Shown: positions 21,450 through 33,100 of the stretch, in pieces | Numbering within the stretch: the stretch's first letter is position 1 | How the letters are laid out: each line of letters opens with the position of its first letter | DNA from: Bolinopsis microptera | Taxonomy: Eukaryota > Ctenophora > Tentaculata > Lobata > Bolinopsidae | DNA: 64,000 nt | Assembly (NCBI RefSeq): GCF_026151205.1 | Contig: NC_087084.1 | Location: 14,276,235 to 14,340,234, forward strand | Reading direction: 5' to 3' | Position numbers and translations under genes: made by a program | Notes under the pieces: generated by a model | Told to the model about the DNA's origin: nothing | Seen by the model: the letters and a program-made list of their open reading frames with translations, nothing else | The model's database searches: none

Positions 21450-23494
21450 CTCTCTTTCTGCAGAAGTGGGAGGAGTGTAGGCGGACCCCGTACTCTTTTG
21501 TTCGATGTTACGTGATGTGTACAGCAGAAAATCAGGTGGTTGTGGTTGGAGGGGACCACTCTACAGGTGACCACTTATTTTGTTTAGACCACTGACAATT
21601 TATAAATATTTTAAAATATCTTGTTGAGACTTCAGCTGCTTTTTACCACATTTTAAAAAGTGGCGTGTGATACATTTTGTACTGGTTGATCGATCATGAC
21701 GTCATAAGTTCCACAATGAATGATTGATGAAGTGCCAAACCACTTTGTTTGTACCACAATTCTGGTGCACTGCACAGCTGAAACAGTGAGCATTAACGAC
21801 CGACCAAACAACTGCTTTTTTTTGCGGTGAACTGTTATCAATTTTATTCAAGCAGTGAACTGATATCGAATTTATTTAAGCAGTGACACCAATATGATGC
21901 CTTGCCGAGATAGCAATTTAAATTTTAAACACCCCGCACAAGACTGGTGCAAATTTAGCCATGCTCCCAAGTCCCAACCCAAGGCTCTTATCATTCCTAG
22001 AAATATGTATACTTTCCTTTTCATGGAATGGTTCTTAAACCCTGAAACCTTCTCCGTCAGGCAGATCTGTGATACGGTACGATCAGCTGGAGGATACTTG
22101 GTACACTGGCACAGCATTACCCAGATTCTGTGATAGGTTCAGCGGTGTTCACATCAAGGATACACTCTATATCGGTAGGATACTATACAGGATTCAGTTG
22201 TTGCACTTTGAACCTAAACAAATGGCAACCAATTACTTGTCGGATGAACCAAATGATTTGATTCGTCTGGTCAACCGGATTTTTTATTGCTGATCGGTAA
22301 GGAATTTTTCACCCGTTCAACTCTTAGTCTCCACCACAGAAACCAAAACCCCTCTGACCGTAAAAGTCAGTGATTTTGACAAATAATAAACCTACTTTTC
22401 AGTGGGACAAAGCCAAAAAGAGGATATAATAGTACAGTACTACACAATAGAGACGAATACCTGGGAAGTGATAGAGGAGCCTGACCAGGGACCCTATGAT
22501 GTCCCTGTCTCCGCTGCTAATAATAACAATATGGTTTATATACTGGGGGGCCAGGCTCCAACTGAAGACAGGTGGGCAACATTCCTTTGTTTTGAGGGAG
22601 AATCATGTCTTGCTCTCTTCCTCCTAATGTTTAGTTTTCGAAATGAGTAACAATTTTTATTGCAGGCCAGAAGAAGGATCCATATTGTTTAGGTTTAATC
22701 CTAGTTTTGAGAACGCAACCGTTCTCCACCCACTCCCCAGCTGCTGTATCAGTTAGTTTCTCTTTTTACTTTCACTTTCGCTTTCATTTTCACTAACCCC
22801 TAATATGAAGCTGCTGTATCAGTATTTTGTTTTTTCTTTCTTACGTTTTTATTTTGTTCTTAGTTACAGCTTCTACTTAATAATATCATCAAGTCCCTAC
22901 CCCAACACTAACAACACTAACAACACTAACAACACTAACAACACTAACAACACTAACAACACTAACAACACTAGAACAACACTAACAACACTAACAACAC
23001 TAACAACACTAACAACACTAACAACACTAACAACACTAACAACACTAACAACACTAACAACACTAACAACACTAACAACACTAACAACACTAACAACACT
23101 AACAACACTAACAACACTAACAACACTAACAACACTAACAACACTAACAACACTAACAACACTAACAACACTAACAACACTAACAACACTAACAACACTA
23201 ACAACACTAACAACACTAACAGCACTAACAACACTAACAACACTAACAACACTAACAACACTAACAACACTAACAACACTAACAACACTAACAACACTAA
23301 CAACACTAACAACAACCCACCCAGATGCAAAGCTTGTATCAGTGCAAGACAAGTTGTACAGTGTAGGAGGTATAGAGAAAGGTCTGGTTCTAGACGTGAT
23401 AAACAAATACTGTCCTCTCACGGATTCCTGGTCCGTATTGGAGTGGAAGTTTCCCTGGCACACCAAAAGATTTTCTGTCACCACTCTCTCATGA
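19437..23494 (+). CDS. BTB-BACK-Kelch protein (nine exons)
   Basis: Exons by frame and GT-AG: 19437-20045, 20427-20534, about 21022-21105, 21249-21371, 21464-21566, 22061-22296, 22403-22571, 22666-22751, 23325-23494. The product is about 562 residues, normal for the family. Exon 1 is a BTB domain (FCDVTLKTNDKLLHAHKIVL, FIYTGSIVVDSFNY) followed by BACK. Exons 3-9 give Kelch blades: WFDLGECPLM, VVVVGGDHSTG, VIRYDQLEDTW, YYTIETNTWEVI, MVYILGG, KLYSVGGIEKG. Such proteins are usually Cullin-3 substrate adaptors (BTB binds Cul3, Kelch binds substrate); this role is inferred. The third exon's start is least certain. Exon 22061-22296 is one base short: a T6 run at 22280-22285 needs one more T to keep frame. 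Introns carry splice-signal minisatellites. Confidence 0.85.
20229..20479 (+). repeat. 99-bp tandem repeat spanning the acceptor and start of Kelch exon 2
   Basis: Copies begin after AG at 20229, 20328 and 20427 (the last is the real exon start). Each holds the first about 52 nt of exon 2 (ttaaccagtacggatatg...), and the first two then run into (tttcac)n, tatctctatctgcag and the next copy. 99 is divisible by 3, and the unit has no stop in the exon frame. Using an upstream acceptor would therefore insert 33 or 66 residues in frame. Confidence 0.9.
20656..20819 (-). mobile_element. 5'-truncated LINE 3' end inserted in Kelch intron 2
   Basis: The minus strand encodes a typical LINE ORF2 tail (GRPKQSYLSMLLKEVGTNSK, LRTLMRDRDIW, RGLSGVDRT, then a stop). 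The insertion is flanked by the 9-bp direct repeat acttatact (20647-20655 and 20820-20828), as expected for target-primed insertion. A related fragment in the opposite orientation is at 62042-62135. The sequence differs from the visible part of the LINE at the left edge, so identity with it cannot be judged. Confidence 0.7.
20830..20996 (+). repeat. 71-bp tandem repeat upstream of Kelch exon 3
   Basis: Copies of tttaatgaatcagggatac start at 20830, 20901 and 20972. Each complete unit ends in ttcctaatccag, a branch-point-like CTAAT followed by an AG acceptor. The third copy leads into exon 3. Confidence 0.85.
22904..23313 (+). repeat. 9-bp repeat (aacactaac)n directly before the last Kelch exon
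   Basis: About 45 nearly perfect copies end 11 bp before the exon at 23325, whose acceptor is aacccacccag. Each unit contains CTAAC, the preferred branch-point core. Upstream, at 22806-22822, is a second copy of the end of exon 8 (agctgctgtatcag). Confidence 0.95.
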
Positions 23495-23905
23495 TGATTA
23501 ATTACTATACACTCGACTGTCACGTGAATTTTTCAACTCGTTCTCTAGCTGGCCCTGAACGACTATTCGGGGGCTCTTTTAGAAAAATCTCGGAGATCGA
23601 CTGTAGAGCGATTTAGCACGCTCGACCACTCTCTCATGAGACTATTTCAAGAAAATTTCTGATTTCTGATTTTTTCTGAATAGACTCAGTGATGAAAATG
23701 TTTAAATGGAGGTTGATAGGTAAATCACGTATTGATACGTATCTCTCATGAGACTGCCACAGAAATCGGGAAACTTGTTTTGTTGTTTGATTATTTGTTT
23801 GGTGGTAGAGAAACTATTTTTTCTTTTATTGATTGTTTCCTCATCTTTCAGTGAACAGCACTTAATCTACTTGTCAATCAATTGGTATATATACCAATGT
23901 TTATA
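23495..23905. other. Kelch 3' flank with echoes of the last exon end
   Basis: The end of the coding region (accactctctcatga) recurs at 23626 and, shorter, near 23742. No gene is seen. Confidence 0.4.
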
Positions 23906-24672
23906 CAGGGTGGGCCAAAAGTCAGTGTGCAAACGTTGTGTCTTATACCTCCGCCGTGTTTTATATTTGAGAGCTGTTGCTTTGCAGATGGCATACTGTA
24001 CTTACTGGTTCGAGGATTCCGTCGTCAAAATTTGAAAATTCGAATATTTTAGACCACGCCCATTCAATATTAAAACACCTATATTGTTTTCTCTGAACAT
24101 GCTGAACGCCTAATTTTTTCAGAGACCGTAGATTACCAAATGTTGCATATGATCTGAAAACATGAGGCAAAACGGATTAGAAATGACGAAGTTATCAAGC
24201 ATTTTGTGTATCTCGTTAACAAAATTGACTGGGTGATTATGTGACACCGTGACACGACACCTTAATTGGGCACCCTTAACAATTCCCATAATGTTTAACG
24301 GGGTAGTTAACGGGGTCACCTTATCACGTGATTAGGTAAACCAATCACCTGATCACACGTAATGAATAAACTCGTTATGCTTCATATCTCGGTCATCTGA
24401 GAAGCTACAGTTCTAATTCTTTCAGGACAAACGTAATTCGAATGGCCAAACACAATTCAATAACATTTAGCTTGATCCGACTATCCAAACTATCAAATAA
24501 ATGTGAAAATGAACCTCCATTTGAAAAAAATGAACGCGAATATTTTTCGAGTTGACAAATTCCTCGAACCAGTGGTGGTACTAAGTCATACCAGAAGGAA
24601 GTATTTCAATTGGGCACTCAGTGACTGAGCAATTAAGGCCAACGTTTGCACACTGACTTTTGGCCCACCCTG
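23906..24672. mobile_element. 767-bp Tc1/mariner-type non-autonomous element
   Basis: Inverted ends of about 33 bp start CAGGGTGGGCCAAAAGTCAG on both sides. They are flanked by TA (23904-23905 and 24673-24674). The CAGGGTG..CCAAAA end and TA target are mariner-type. There is no transposase frame, so it is an internally deleted or MITE-like derivative. Confidence 0.85.
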
Positions 24673-24674
24673 TA

Positions 24675-25327
24675 TATAAACAAAATAAGGGCACGAATGA
24701 ATTGTTGATGGTTTTTATTGATTCATAATAAATTGAAATGACACAATTCAAAATGTTCGATTTATAAAAAGTCATGCTGTGAACAAATCTTTTAAATTTC
24801 CATTCCATTCCAAACGGCTGTCACCATAGGCTCAATATTATGAAACAAAATTAGGATTGCAAAGGCAGCGCCAGTCACATTTAAGCATGACATGCATTAC
24901 AGTGCATACACGAGCTTATGATCAAATTATTCGAGGATCGTTTTCTGAACAGCACCTGTGGGGGGCTCATTAATGCACTAAATACCATCACCATTCCTAG
25001 CACGTTTCAATATGAACAGTAGTCCTGTAGTCACGTGGGGTGCATGCTTGTGTCTCCATGATCCATTTAATAGTTCAGTATCTCCAAAATGGTAATAAAA
25101 TGGAAAAACGTCTGAAAAATGTCTATTTAACATTATGAAAACTAATTATATGATAACTGCATCTGCTTCGACTTTGTTAAAAACTCGATGCTTGTAAAAT
25201 TCAATTGCACTGCTTGATGGTCGAGGAATGTATATGATTTTGTTCTTTCTTTTGAGCTGTTCAATGTACGAATTACTTTGTGAAATCATGAGTTTTTGCG
25301 TTGTTTGATTGAGCCGAAGATCCCAAA
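24675..25327 (+). promoter_or_regulatory. Region upstream of the 25328 gene, no specific element recognised
   Basis: Non-coding, AT-rich sequence between the mariner-like element and the coiled-coil gene. No firm promoter motif is seen. Confidence 0.3.
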
Positions 25328-26869
25328 ATGACGAAGATAAACTACCGGACGGAGTACAAGGCAGCAAAGCACCAAATATCCGAGCTACAGACTCAGATAG
25401 CTACACTCCGGGATCGGCTTGATGTTCTACGGAAAGCTAAAAATCAGACCATCCTAAAAACAGAAATCGTCAACAGGAACATCGCTGAACCAGTTTTCGG
25501 GCAGGCTCCAAACAGTAACGATGATGTCCTGCCGGTTGCACCAACGATTCTCACGAGAGACGTGGCTCTGAATACAGATCCGATGAAGCCACCAACCCCA
25601 CCACCAGCAGCACCTCCACCCACCTCACCTACGAGAATGCAGAGAAAGCGAGTTAAAGACAACTGGTCACAATGTAAGATTTTCACTGCGACTAAAGTTT
25701 GTCAGGTCGCATTTGTACAGACGTGTCACTGTGAAGGTGTTAACGACCCAGACTCCCCAGTCCCCAAAGCAAAAACCCCGGTCAGTCTCCCCAAGATCCC
25801 CCACCCCAGTAACCACGTGGGTGTGAGGTCAGCTGTCTCCACCCCAGTCCCGGAGCTTAGAACAATCAGCAGGATGAAGACCATGGACTTTATCTCCTCC
25901 GAGAGTCATGCTGCGGAGATAGCAGCACTGGAAGCAGCTTTCAAAGCAGAAAGGGAAAAACAGATGAGCATTCACTCCCGGGAAGCAGCAGCATTGAGGA
26001 ATACTATTCAAAGTATGACATCTTCTCTGAAAGCAGCGGTGGAGGAGAATGTGAAACAAACAATCAACGCACCCAATGGAGCCTCTGTGTTCCATCTGTA
26101 TGCTGAGGAGAAGAAACGGATGGAAGAACAAGTAAGTGATTTCGGACCTTTACCGTTAGTCAAAATTAATTCGACATTTAGCGTCATCTAGCGTCATCTA
26201 GCGTGAAATGACGCCTGATGATGATAGATGACGCTAGATGTCGAATTTCAACTAACGGTAAAGGTCCGTGATTTCATCCTCTGCAAATTTATTTCATGTT
26301 CTGATCCGTATAGCAAAGTTATTCAATGTCATAGCAAAAGTTACTAATTTTAAAGTAATTCTTGCGTACTGATATCTAAAATTCAGGTGAGACATATCAA
26401 TTTAGAGAACAACAAGTTAAAAGTCAAAGTGAAGAAGCTTACACAGGTACGTGTAGATGTAAATTTTAAATCAGTACTTTTCTTCGACTGATGGTTTTAT
26501 TGTCGACTGTTGGAATTGAAAATCACATTATTGTATCATTTTTATGGCTGCATTGATTGCGGAAAGCATTGAAATAGGGTCAGATCTTATTTGTCAACGT
26601 TATGATATGTACTATCACAGGAACTAAAGGACCAGGAAGAAGAGATGGAAGTGAACGAAGAAAGCTTCAAGAAACACTACGTAGAAACTTGGGACTCCCA
26701 ATACCGGTCCTGGATGACGAAGACTGAAGCAAAGATGAACTTCCTAAGAAGCTCAAATGAGAACATGCAGACATTTCTGATGAAGAATGCCAGACATCTG
26801 CCGTTTGCAGCATCTGAAGAGTTGAAGATATATAACGAGTACGGAGAGAAAGTTTCTGTTTTCCAGTGA
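25328..26869 (+). CDS. Uncharacterised coiled-coil protein (three exons, 370 aa)
   Basis: Exons: 25328-26131 (ends GAACAA|GTAAGT), 26387-26446 and 26621-26869. All joins are phase 0. The product begins MTKINYRTEYKAAKHQISEL, with a heptad-like segment at residues about 5-45. A Pro-rich stretch follows (PPTPPPAAPPPTSPTR, residues about 87-102), then a Cys/His patch CHCEGVNDPDSP near 138. Long coiled-coil segments run from about residue 190 to 330 (AAEIAALEAAFKAEREKQ; LENNKLKVKVKKLTQELKDQ). I do not recognise the family. The Cys pattern might bind metal, but there is no full finger motif. It is tail-to-tail with the GalNAc-transferase gene, 254 bp apart. A 124-bp MITE sits in intron 1, immediately after the donor. 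Confidence 0.75.
26144..26267. mobile_element. 124-bp MITE with 8-bp target duplication, inside intron 1
   Basis: The ends GGACCTTTACCGTTAG are exact inverted copies, with inner tagcgtcatcta / tagatgacgcta also inverted. It is flanked by a perfect 8-bp duplication gtgatttc (26136-26143 and 26268-26275). The 8-bp duplication suggests a hAT-type transposase, although the GGACC end is not classic. The first duplication copy begins at base 5 of the GTAAGT donor, so the insertion left the donor intact. Confidence 0.88.
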
Positions 26870-27123
26870 AGTGATTTTTATATAGCAACCAATTTGTTGA
26901 GATCTCTCTTAAATTTGGGAATTTCTGAATCAAGCACGATTTGCGTATACACTATACAGACAATGAATTATTCGAGTTTTACTGAAAAATGTGTTTACTT
27001 ATCATTAAAAATTGGGCGAAGTTAAATCATTGACCTTCAAACTATTCATCTTATTCTGTTAAGTAATCTTACATAAATACATTCAACATTGATCATCAAG
27101 CTCTTTCATTCATTATAGAGTCT

Positions 27124-30100
27124 TCAAAAATCAAAATCGTCCTGGCTGTAGATATTAGTGAATGAGAAGATCTGACGAGCAGAGCCGTCACATTTGTCAA
27201 GGAATAGTTTGGGTTTGGAAGGGTCTCCTACGGAGAGACACAGCTGCGATTCAGCGTGTATAATCTGCTGGGTCTGTAAAAAGAGTTTTTAGTGGAGGAA
27301 TTCGTGGTAACCCTGGTAACCAGCACAAAATTCGTGAGTTAATACGCATGATTTCTGTAGGAACGGCAAGACATGCTTCAGATAAGAGCTAAATGTATTT
27401 GAATTAAACAAATCATCTTAATTTGGTTATTCAGATAGTTGTTTGTTCCAATGCGAATCGATATTGAATGTTGATACATGGATATTATGATTACTTACTG
27501 AACTATAATGCCACTTCTGATTTCCACCAAGGCCATGACAAGGCCACAAAGAAACTCTCTTCAAGGTTTTAGCATTAGCATCCGGGATTGAGGCGTCCAG
27601 ACAGTTCTCTAGAGAAATAACCTCATACTTCTTAGAATACATCCACACCTGGCGTATTATCATTCATTATGTTTCTACAAAACGATATTCATCGAAACAA
27701 ATTTCATACCTAGAACAATTTGATAATGTCAAATTAAACTACATTTGTAATCAGACAAATTCAGCTACTTTTCCTAAATGATACAGCTACTCTCTAACTC
27801 TCTGAAGAGATATCGGTCAGACAATTTATAACTGAAATGTAAAGAAAATGTGAAATAAAACAAGTGTCAGCGCTCACAAACCTGGTTGGTATATCCTGAA
27901 AAAGTGAAATAAAACAAGTGTCAGCGCTAACAAACCTGGTTGGTATATCCTGAAAAAGTGAAATAAAACAAGTGTCAGCGCTAACAAACCTGGTTGGTAT
28001 ATCCTGAAAAAGTGAAATAAAACAAGTGTCAGCGCTAACAAACCTGGTTGGTATATCCTGAAAAAGTGAGATAAAACAAGTTGCAAGTGTCAGCGCTAAC
28101 AAACCTGGTTGGTGTATCCTGAAAAAGTGAAATAAAACAAGTGTCAGTGCTAACAAACCTGGTTGGTGTACCCGGGTTCTCGTTTAGGAAGACATCTATA
28201 GTGACTAACTGTATCATTAGCTTTCCTTTTACCAAGTGTATCTACACACTGTCCTATTTTATTGTTACGTATCTGGGGAGAGGTTGTAATTGTATCTACT
28301 AAACATTCCAAAACTTTGTCTTTTTCTCGATAATGTGGTAACTTGTTATTATATCTAGTGAAAACTGAAATTTCAATCATTGGTGGCTGCAGTATTTTTA
28401 TTTTCAAGACCACCTCAGTTAATACAATTATGTAAGAACAACTTTCATATATGGAAAGAACATTGCCTCACCTGGCCTGAAGCCAGCAACTTTTTCTCAG
28501 TGGGTAACATAGGCAACAAGTTCTCCAGATACCAATCAAAGGATTTGCAGTTCAGTCTTTTCCGGAGGTTCACTCTGGAGGAGATATCTCCGATGTCTAG
28601 ATCTTTAGCGAGGGGTACAAACCGATAGAACAGGTCCTTGTGGCCATCCAACCATACCTGATCAAGCAAACAGGTTATGTTGTTTGCTTGGACCGCAAAA
28701 CTGTCATTTAAACCTAGAATTATCATCGTACTACCCACTATCTTATTAAAAACGTGTGCTTCTCATTACCCTAATACGTATTATACTCAAAGTAAAACGA
28801 CACTTAATATTCTTATTCTTCACTGACCTCGACAGCTCTGGCATAATTCCTGTAAAGGGTTAGTATCTGGCTCTCGCCTCCAAAACTGTAAGGGGCTCTG
28901 TCCCTGAAGATGTGCCCAACTCGTGAGCACGGCATTGATAACAGACGTCCACCACACATCCAAATCTGAGGAAGATAATATGATCAATATATTGAAACAC
29001 AAGGATATATTTTGAAGCTAAACCAATTGTTATGTTCGAGCAAAAGGAAAGGTTCGTAAAAAGCTAAAATTTGACATAACTCACTAGCTGAAGTAGCTCT
29101 GATACATCGGATTAGAACCTGTAAGACTGGCTTCCAGCTCGCCATTTTTGAGATTCAAGCAAATCGAGGATGTTCAAAGGGTGCAAGATGTTAAGGTCGA
29201 CAAAATACCAGTGGAAACTATTTCGTAGGAACATAACTCAATTATAGCTGAAGTAGCCCTGATACATCATATTAGAACCTGTAAGACTGGCCTCCAGCTC
29301 GCCATTTTTGAGATTCCAGCAAATCGAGGATGTTCAAACGGTGCAAGATGTTCAGCTCGACAAAATACCGGTGGAAACTATTTCGTAGGCCCTAAAATGA
29401 GTCCTCCAGATCCAGTCATAGCCTCTAAAGGTTAAATATCTACATGAGTGGTCGAACAAAAAGATATGTAATATTTAATGTTAAAAATTCTCCTCAGAAT
29501 TCATCTCACCCGGAAGCTCATCTCCATGTTCTCGCCACCCCAGATGTTCATGTCAGTATCATATGTTCCTATCTCCTCAAAGTAGGACCTGTCTATTGCA
29601 AACAATCCTCCTGCCATAACGGGAGCACTGAAATCAAGACGTAGTCAGAGATTTTTAAATGAGGTTACTGACTAGCTACTGATTCCAGCGGTCTTATCGT
29701 CCGGTGACGGATATATTCATTTAAGGTTTAAAAATCTGCTTTATTTTGTATTATTTTAGTATCCGAATATTAAAAGAAGATAAATGTCTTACATGAGGGG
29801 TTCTGTGAAGTTCTTTTGTTCTACTTGCTGCCAGTAGAACGTGAAACTCCAGTCAAATGCACCAACCTGAAAATTAACAGATCAGACTAACTTACAACTT
29901 ATTGAGAAAAAAATTAAGTCAGTCCTGCTAATGTGAATGTTGCAAAATTTTCAACTTTGAGTGTCCTTCAAATAAAAGAGTGGAAAGAGAATTGATCGGA
30001 AAAATATCCATGTTTTAATATTTATTATCCGTAAAACTGTGAAGATCAAAAAATCCTCAAAACAGATTTCAAAACGAACCTGGGGATTTGCTTGTCTGTA

Positions 30101-33100
30101 CTCGAAAGTATCGAACATTATTACATCTATGATAGGACTAGGTACTGTTGTTTTATCTTTCTTCACTTCGTACAGCAGCGGTTCTACCCACCCACTGTTA
30201 CACTAAGAGTACGTGTTATTTTCGAAGTGAGATAATGCGAAGAAGATTGCGCATTCTATGGAACTTTTTACGATCTAATGACCGAACAAGTAAATATGCT
30301 CAATGCTACAGTTAATCCTATCCAAATCATTAAAAATCGATACCCATACAACTGATCAACTATAAACTCCACTCCAAGCTTTGAAACCCCATTAATAAAG
30401 CAACCACTCTTATCCCTGTCTCACCTCACAGTGACTGTCCAGGAATATCATAACCTCCCCCGTAGCTCTAGCTGCTCCGAACAGTCTAGCCTTTATCAAG
30501 CCACTCCTCTTTGGGAGTCGGACATGGCTCGTCTTTATCAGCTTGCTTAGCTCGTAGTCTAGCGTTTTTAGTTCACCTGGGTTAGGGTTAGGCTTAGCTC
30601 GTAGTCTAGCGTTTTTAGTTCACCTGGGTTAGGGTTAGGCTTAGCTCGTAGTCTAGCGTTTTTAGTTCACCTGGGTTAGGGTTAGGCTTAGCTCGTAGTC
30701 TAGCGTTTTTAGTTCACCTGGGTTAGGGTTAGGCTTAGCTCGTAGTCTAGCGTTTTTAGTTCACCTGGGTTAGGGTTAGGCTTAGCTCGTAGTCTAGCGT
30801 TTTTAGTTCACCTGGGTTAGGGTTAGGCTTAGCTAGCTCGTAGTCTAGCGTTTTTTAGTTCACCTGGGTTAGGGTTAGGCTTAGCTCGTAGTTTAGCGTT
30901 TTTAGTTCACCTGGGTTAGGGTTAGGCTTAGCTCGTAGTCTAGCGTTTTTAGTTCACCTGGGTTAGGGTTAGGCTTAGCTCGTAGTCTAGCGTTTTTAGT
31001 TCACCTGGGTTAGGGTTAGGCTTAGCTCGTAGTCTAGCGTTTTTAGTTCACCTGGGTTAGGGTTAGGCTTAGCTCGTAGTCTAGCGTTTTTAGTTCACCT
31101 GGGTTAGGGTTAGGCTTAGCTCGTAGTCTAGCGTTTTTAGTTCACCTGGGTTAGGGTTAGGCTTAGCTCGTAGTCTAGCGTTTTTAGTTCACCTGGGTTA
31201 GGGTTAGGCTTAGCTCGTAGTCTAGCGTTTTTAGTTCACCTGGGTTAGGGTTAGGCTTAGCTCGTAGTCTAGCGTTTTTAGTTCACCTGGGTTAGGGTTA
31301 GGCTTAGGCTTAGCTCGTAGTCTAGCGTTTTTAGTTCACCTGGGTTAGACTTAGGCTTAGCTCGTAGTCTAGCGTTTTTAGTTCACCTGGGTTAGGGTTA
31401 GGCTTAGCTCGTAGTCTAGCGTTTTTAGTTCACCTGGGTTAGGGTTAGGCTTAGGCTTAGCTCGTAGTCTAGCGTTTTTAGTTCACCTGGGTTAGGGTTA
31501 GGCTTAGCTCGTAGTCTAGCGTTTTTAGTTCACCTGGGCTAGGGTTAGGCTTAGCTCGTAGTCTAGCGTTTTTAGTTCACCTGGGTTAGGGATAGGCTTA
31601 GCTCGCAGTCTAGCGTTTTTAGTTCACCTGGGTTAGGGATAGGCTTAGCTCGTAGTCTAGCGTTTTTAGTTCACCTGGGTTAGGCCTAGGGTTAGGCTTA
31701 GCTCGTAGTCTAGCGTTTTTAGTTCACCTGGGTTAGGGATAGGCTTAGCTCGTAGTCTAGCGTTTTTAGTTCACCTGGGTTAGGGTTAGGCTTAGCTCGT
31801 AGTCTAGCGTTTTTAGTTCACCTGGGTTAGGGTTAGGCTTAGCTCGTAGTCTAGCGTTTTTAGTTCACCTGGGTTAGGGTTAGGCTTAGCTCGTAGTCTA
31901 GCGTTTTTAGTTCACCTGGGTTAGGCTTAGGCTTAGCTCGTAGTCTAGCGTTTTTAGTTCACCTGGGTTAGGGTTAGGCTTAGCTCGTAGTCTAGCGTTT
32001 TTAGTTCACCTGGGTTAGGGTTAGGCTTAGGCTTAGCTCGTAGTCTAGCGTTTTTAGTTCACCTGGGTTTCAGCAGATCAGTAGTGTTGTTAAAAGGACA
32101 ATAAAGCATGCTTAGAACTTATGAAAAGGAAGCTAACACTAGTGGTAACTCCATAACTTTAGGAATTATAAAAAACTGTTTTACGAACCTGCATCACTAA
32201 AATCATCAACAAGTAAAATCTCTTTCAGTAGATGGGGAGGTGTTTTATCCAGTACGCTGTGTACAGTACGTAATAGAACCGTAAGAGCCTCGTTATGGAA
32301 CACTATTATTACACTCGCTACAGGTAAGTTGTGGGGGTACATTAGATCCGCACATCTGAGGGGAGGAGAGGGGTTATGGAACTTTCTCGAAAGATAGTAC
32401 ATGTCTTTTACCTGTTTTTACGATAGAGGCCGTGAAAATAACATGAGTATAAATTCCGAATAAAGAAAAATAAATTCTTCATGTCGCACGGTGACTATGC
32501 AATATACATGTAACCTTAATGTAAGGTTCAACTCACCCTTCAGACCGCGTGTCAGGTATCTCTCTATTAAGCGGAGTCTGATCGCTCTTAAAGGAGTTAA
32601 ACCGATGTTTCTTCATCGCCAGATCCGTCAGACTCTTTCTCTCTTTCAAAGCAACATGACGCTTATAAAACGGACCATACACAGGAGTAGCATCAGATAC
32701 CCCCATATACGACAGCTCAAAATAGTCAAAGTTAAACAGGCTGACATATAGCACGTAGAACACTGCCCACGTGGAGATAACGTAGCCTACACCCCACAAC
32801 AACTTACCATGAGTCTTAACAAGGGGCTTCAAGTGAGCTGAATAATGTTTGGTTAATATCCCGTATTGTTTCTTTACAAGTACTCGCACAGGTCTCAACT
32901 GATCGTTGTTGGTGTGCTTTATAAGCAGTCTCCATAGAAACTGCCAGAGGATGGAACACTGCATGACTAGGATCACTCGGAGAGCCCTACAGATCACTGT
33001 TAGATCCCCCACCGCCTTCTTAGCTTCTTCCAGCTGCTTCCCATCCAGAACATTAGATACGTGATCAGTAAGCTCATCTGATCCTGCGGGTTTTGTTCTG

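Noticed and set aside
22805-23523. Open frames of Thr-Leu, Val-Ser and Val-Leu repeats on both strands
   Set aside because: They are translations of the (aacactaac)n tract inside a Kelch intron. Only 23325-23494 is coding, as the last Kelch exon.
30560-32070. Interstitial telomere or chromosome-fusion site (TTAGGG repeats)
   Set aside because: Only two TTAGGG-like steps per 47-bp unit, and the unit is clearly the GALNT exon 3 acceptor with coding sequence.
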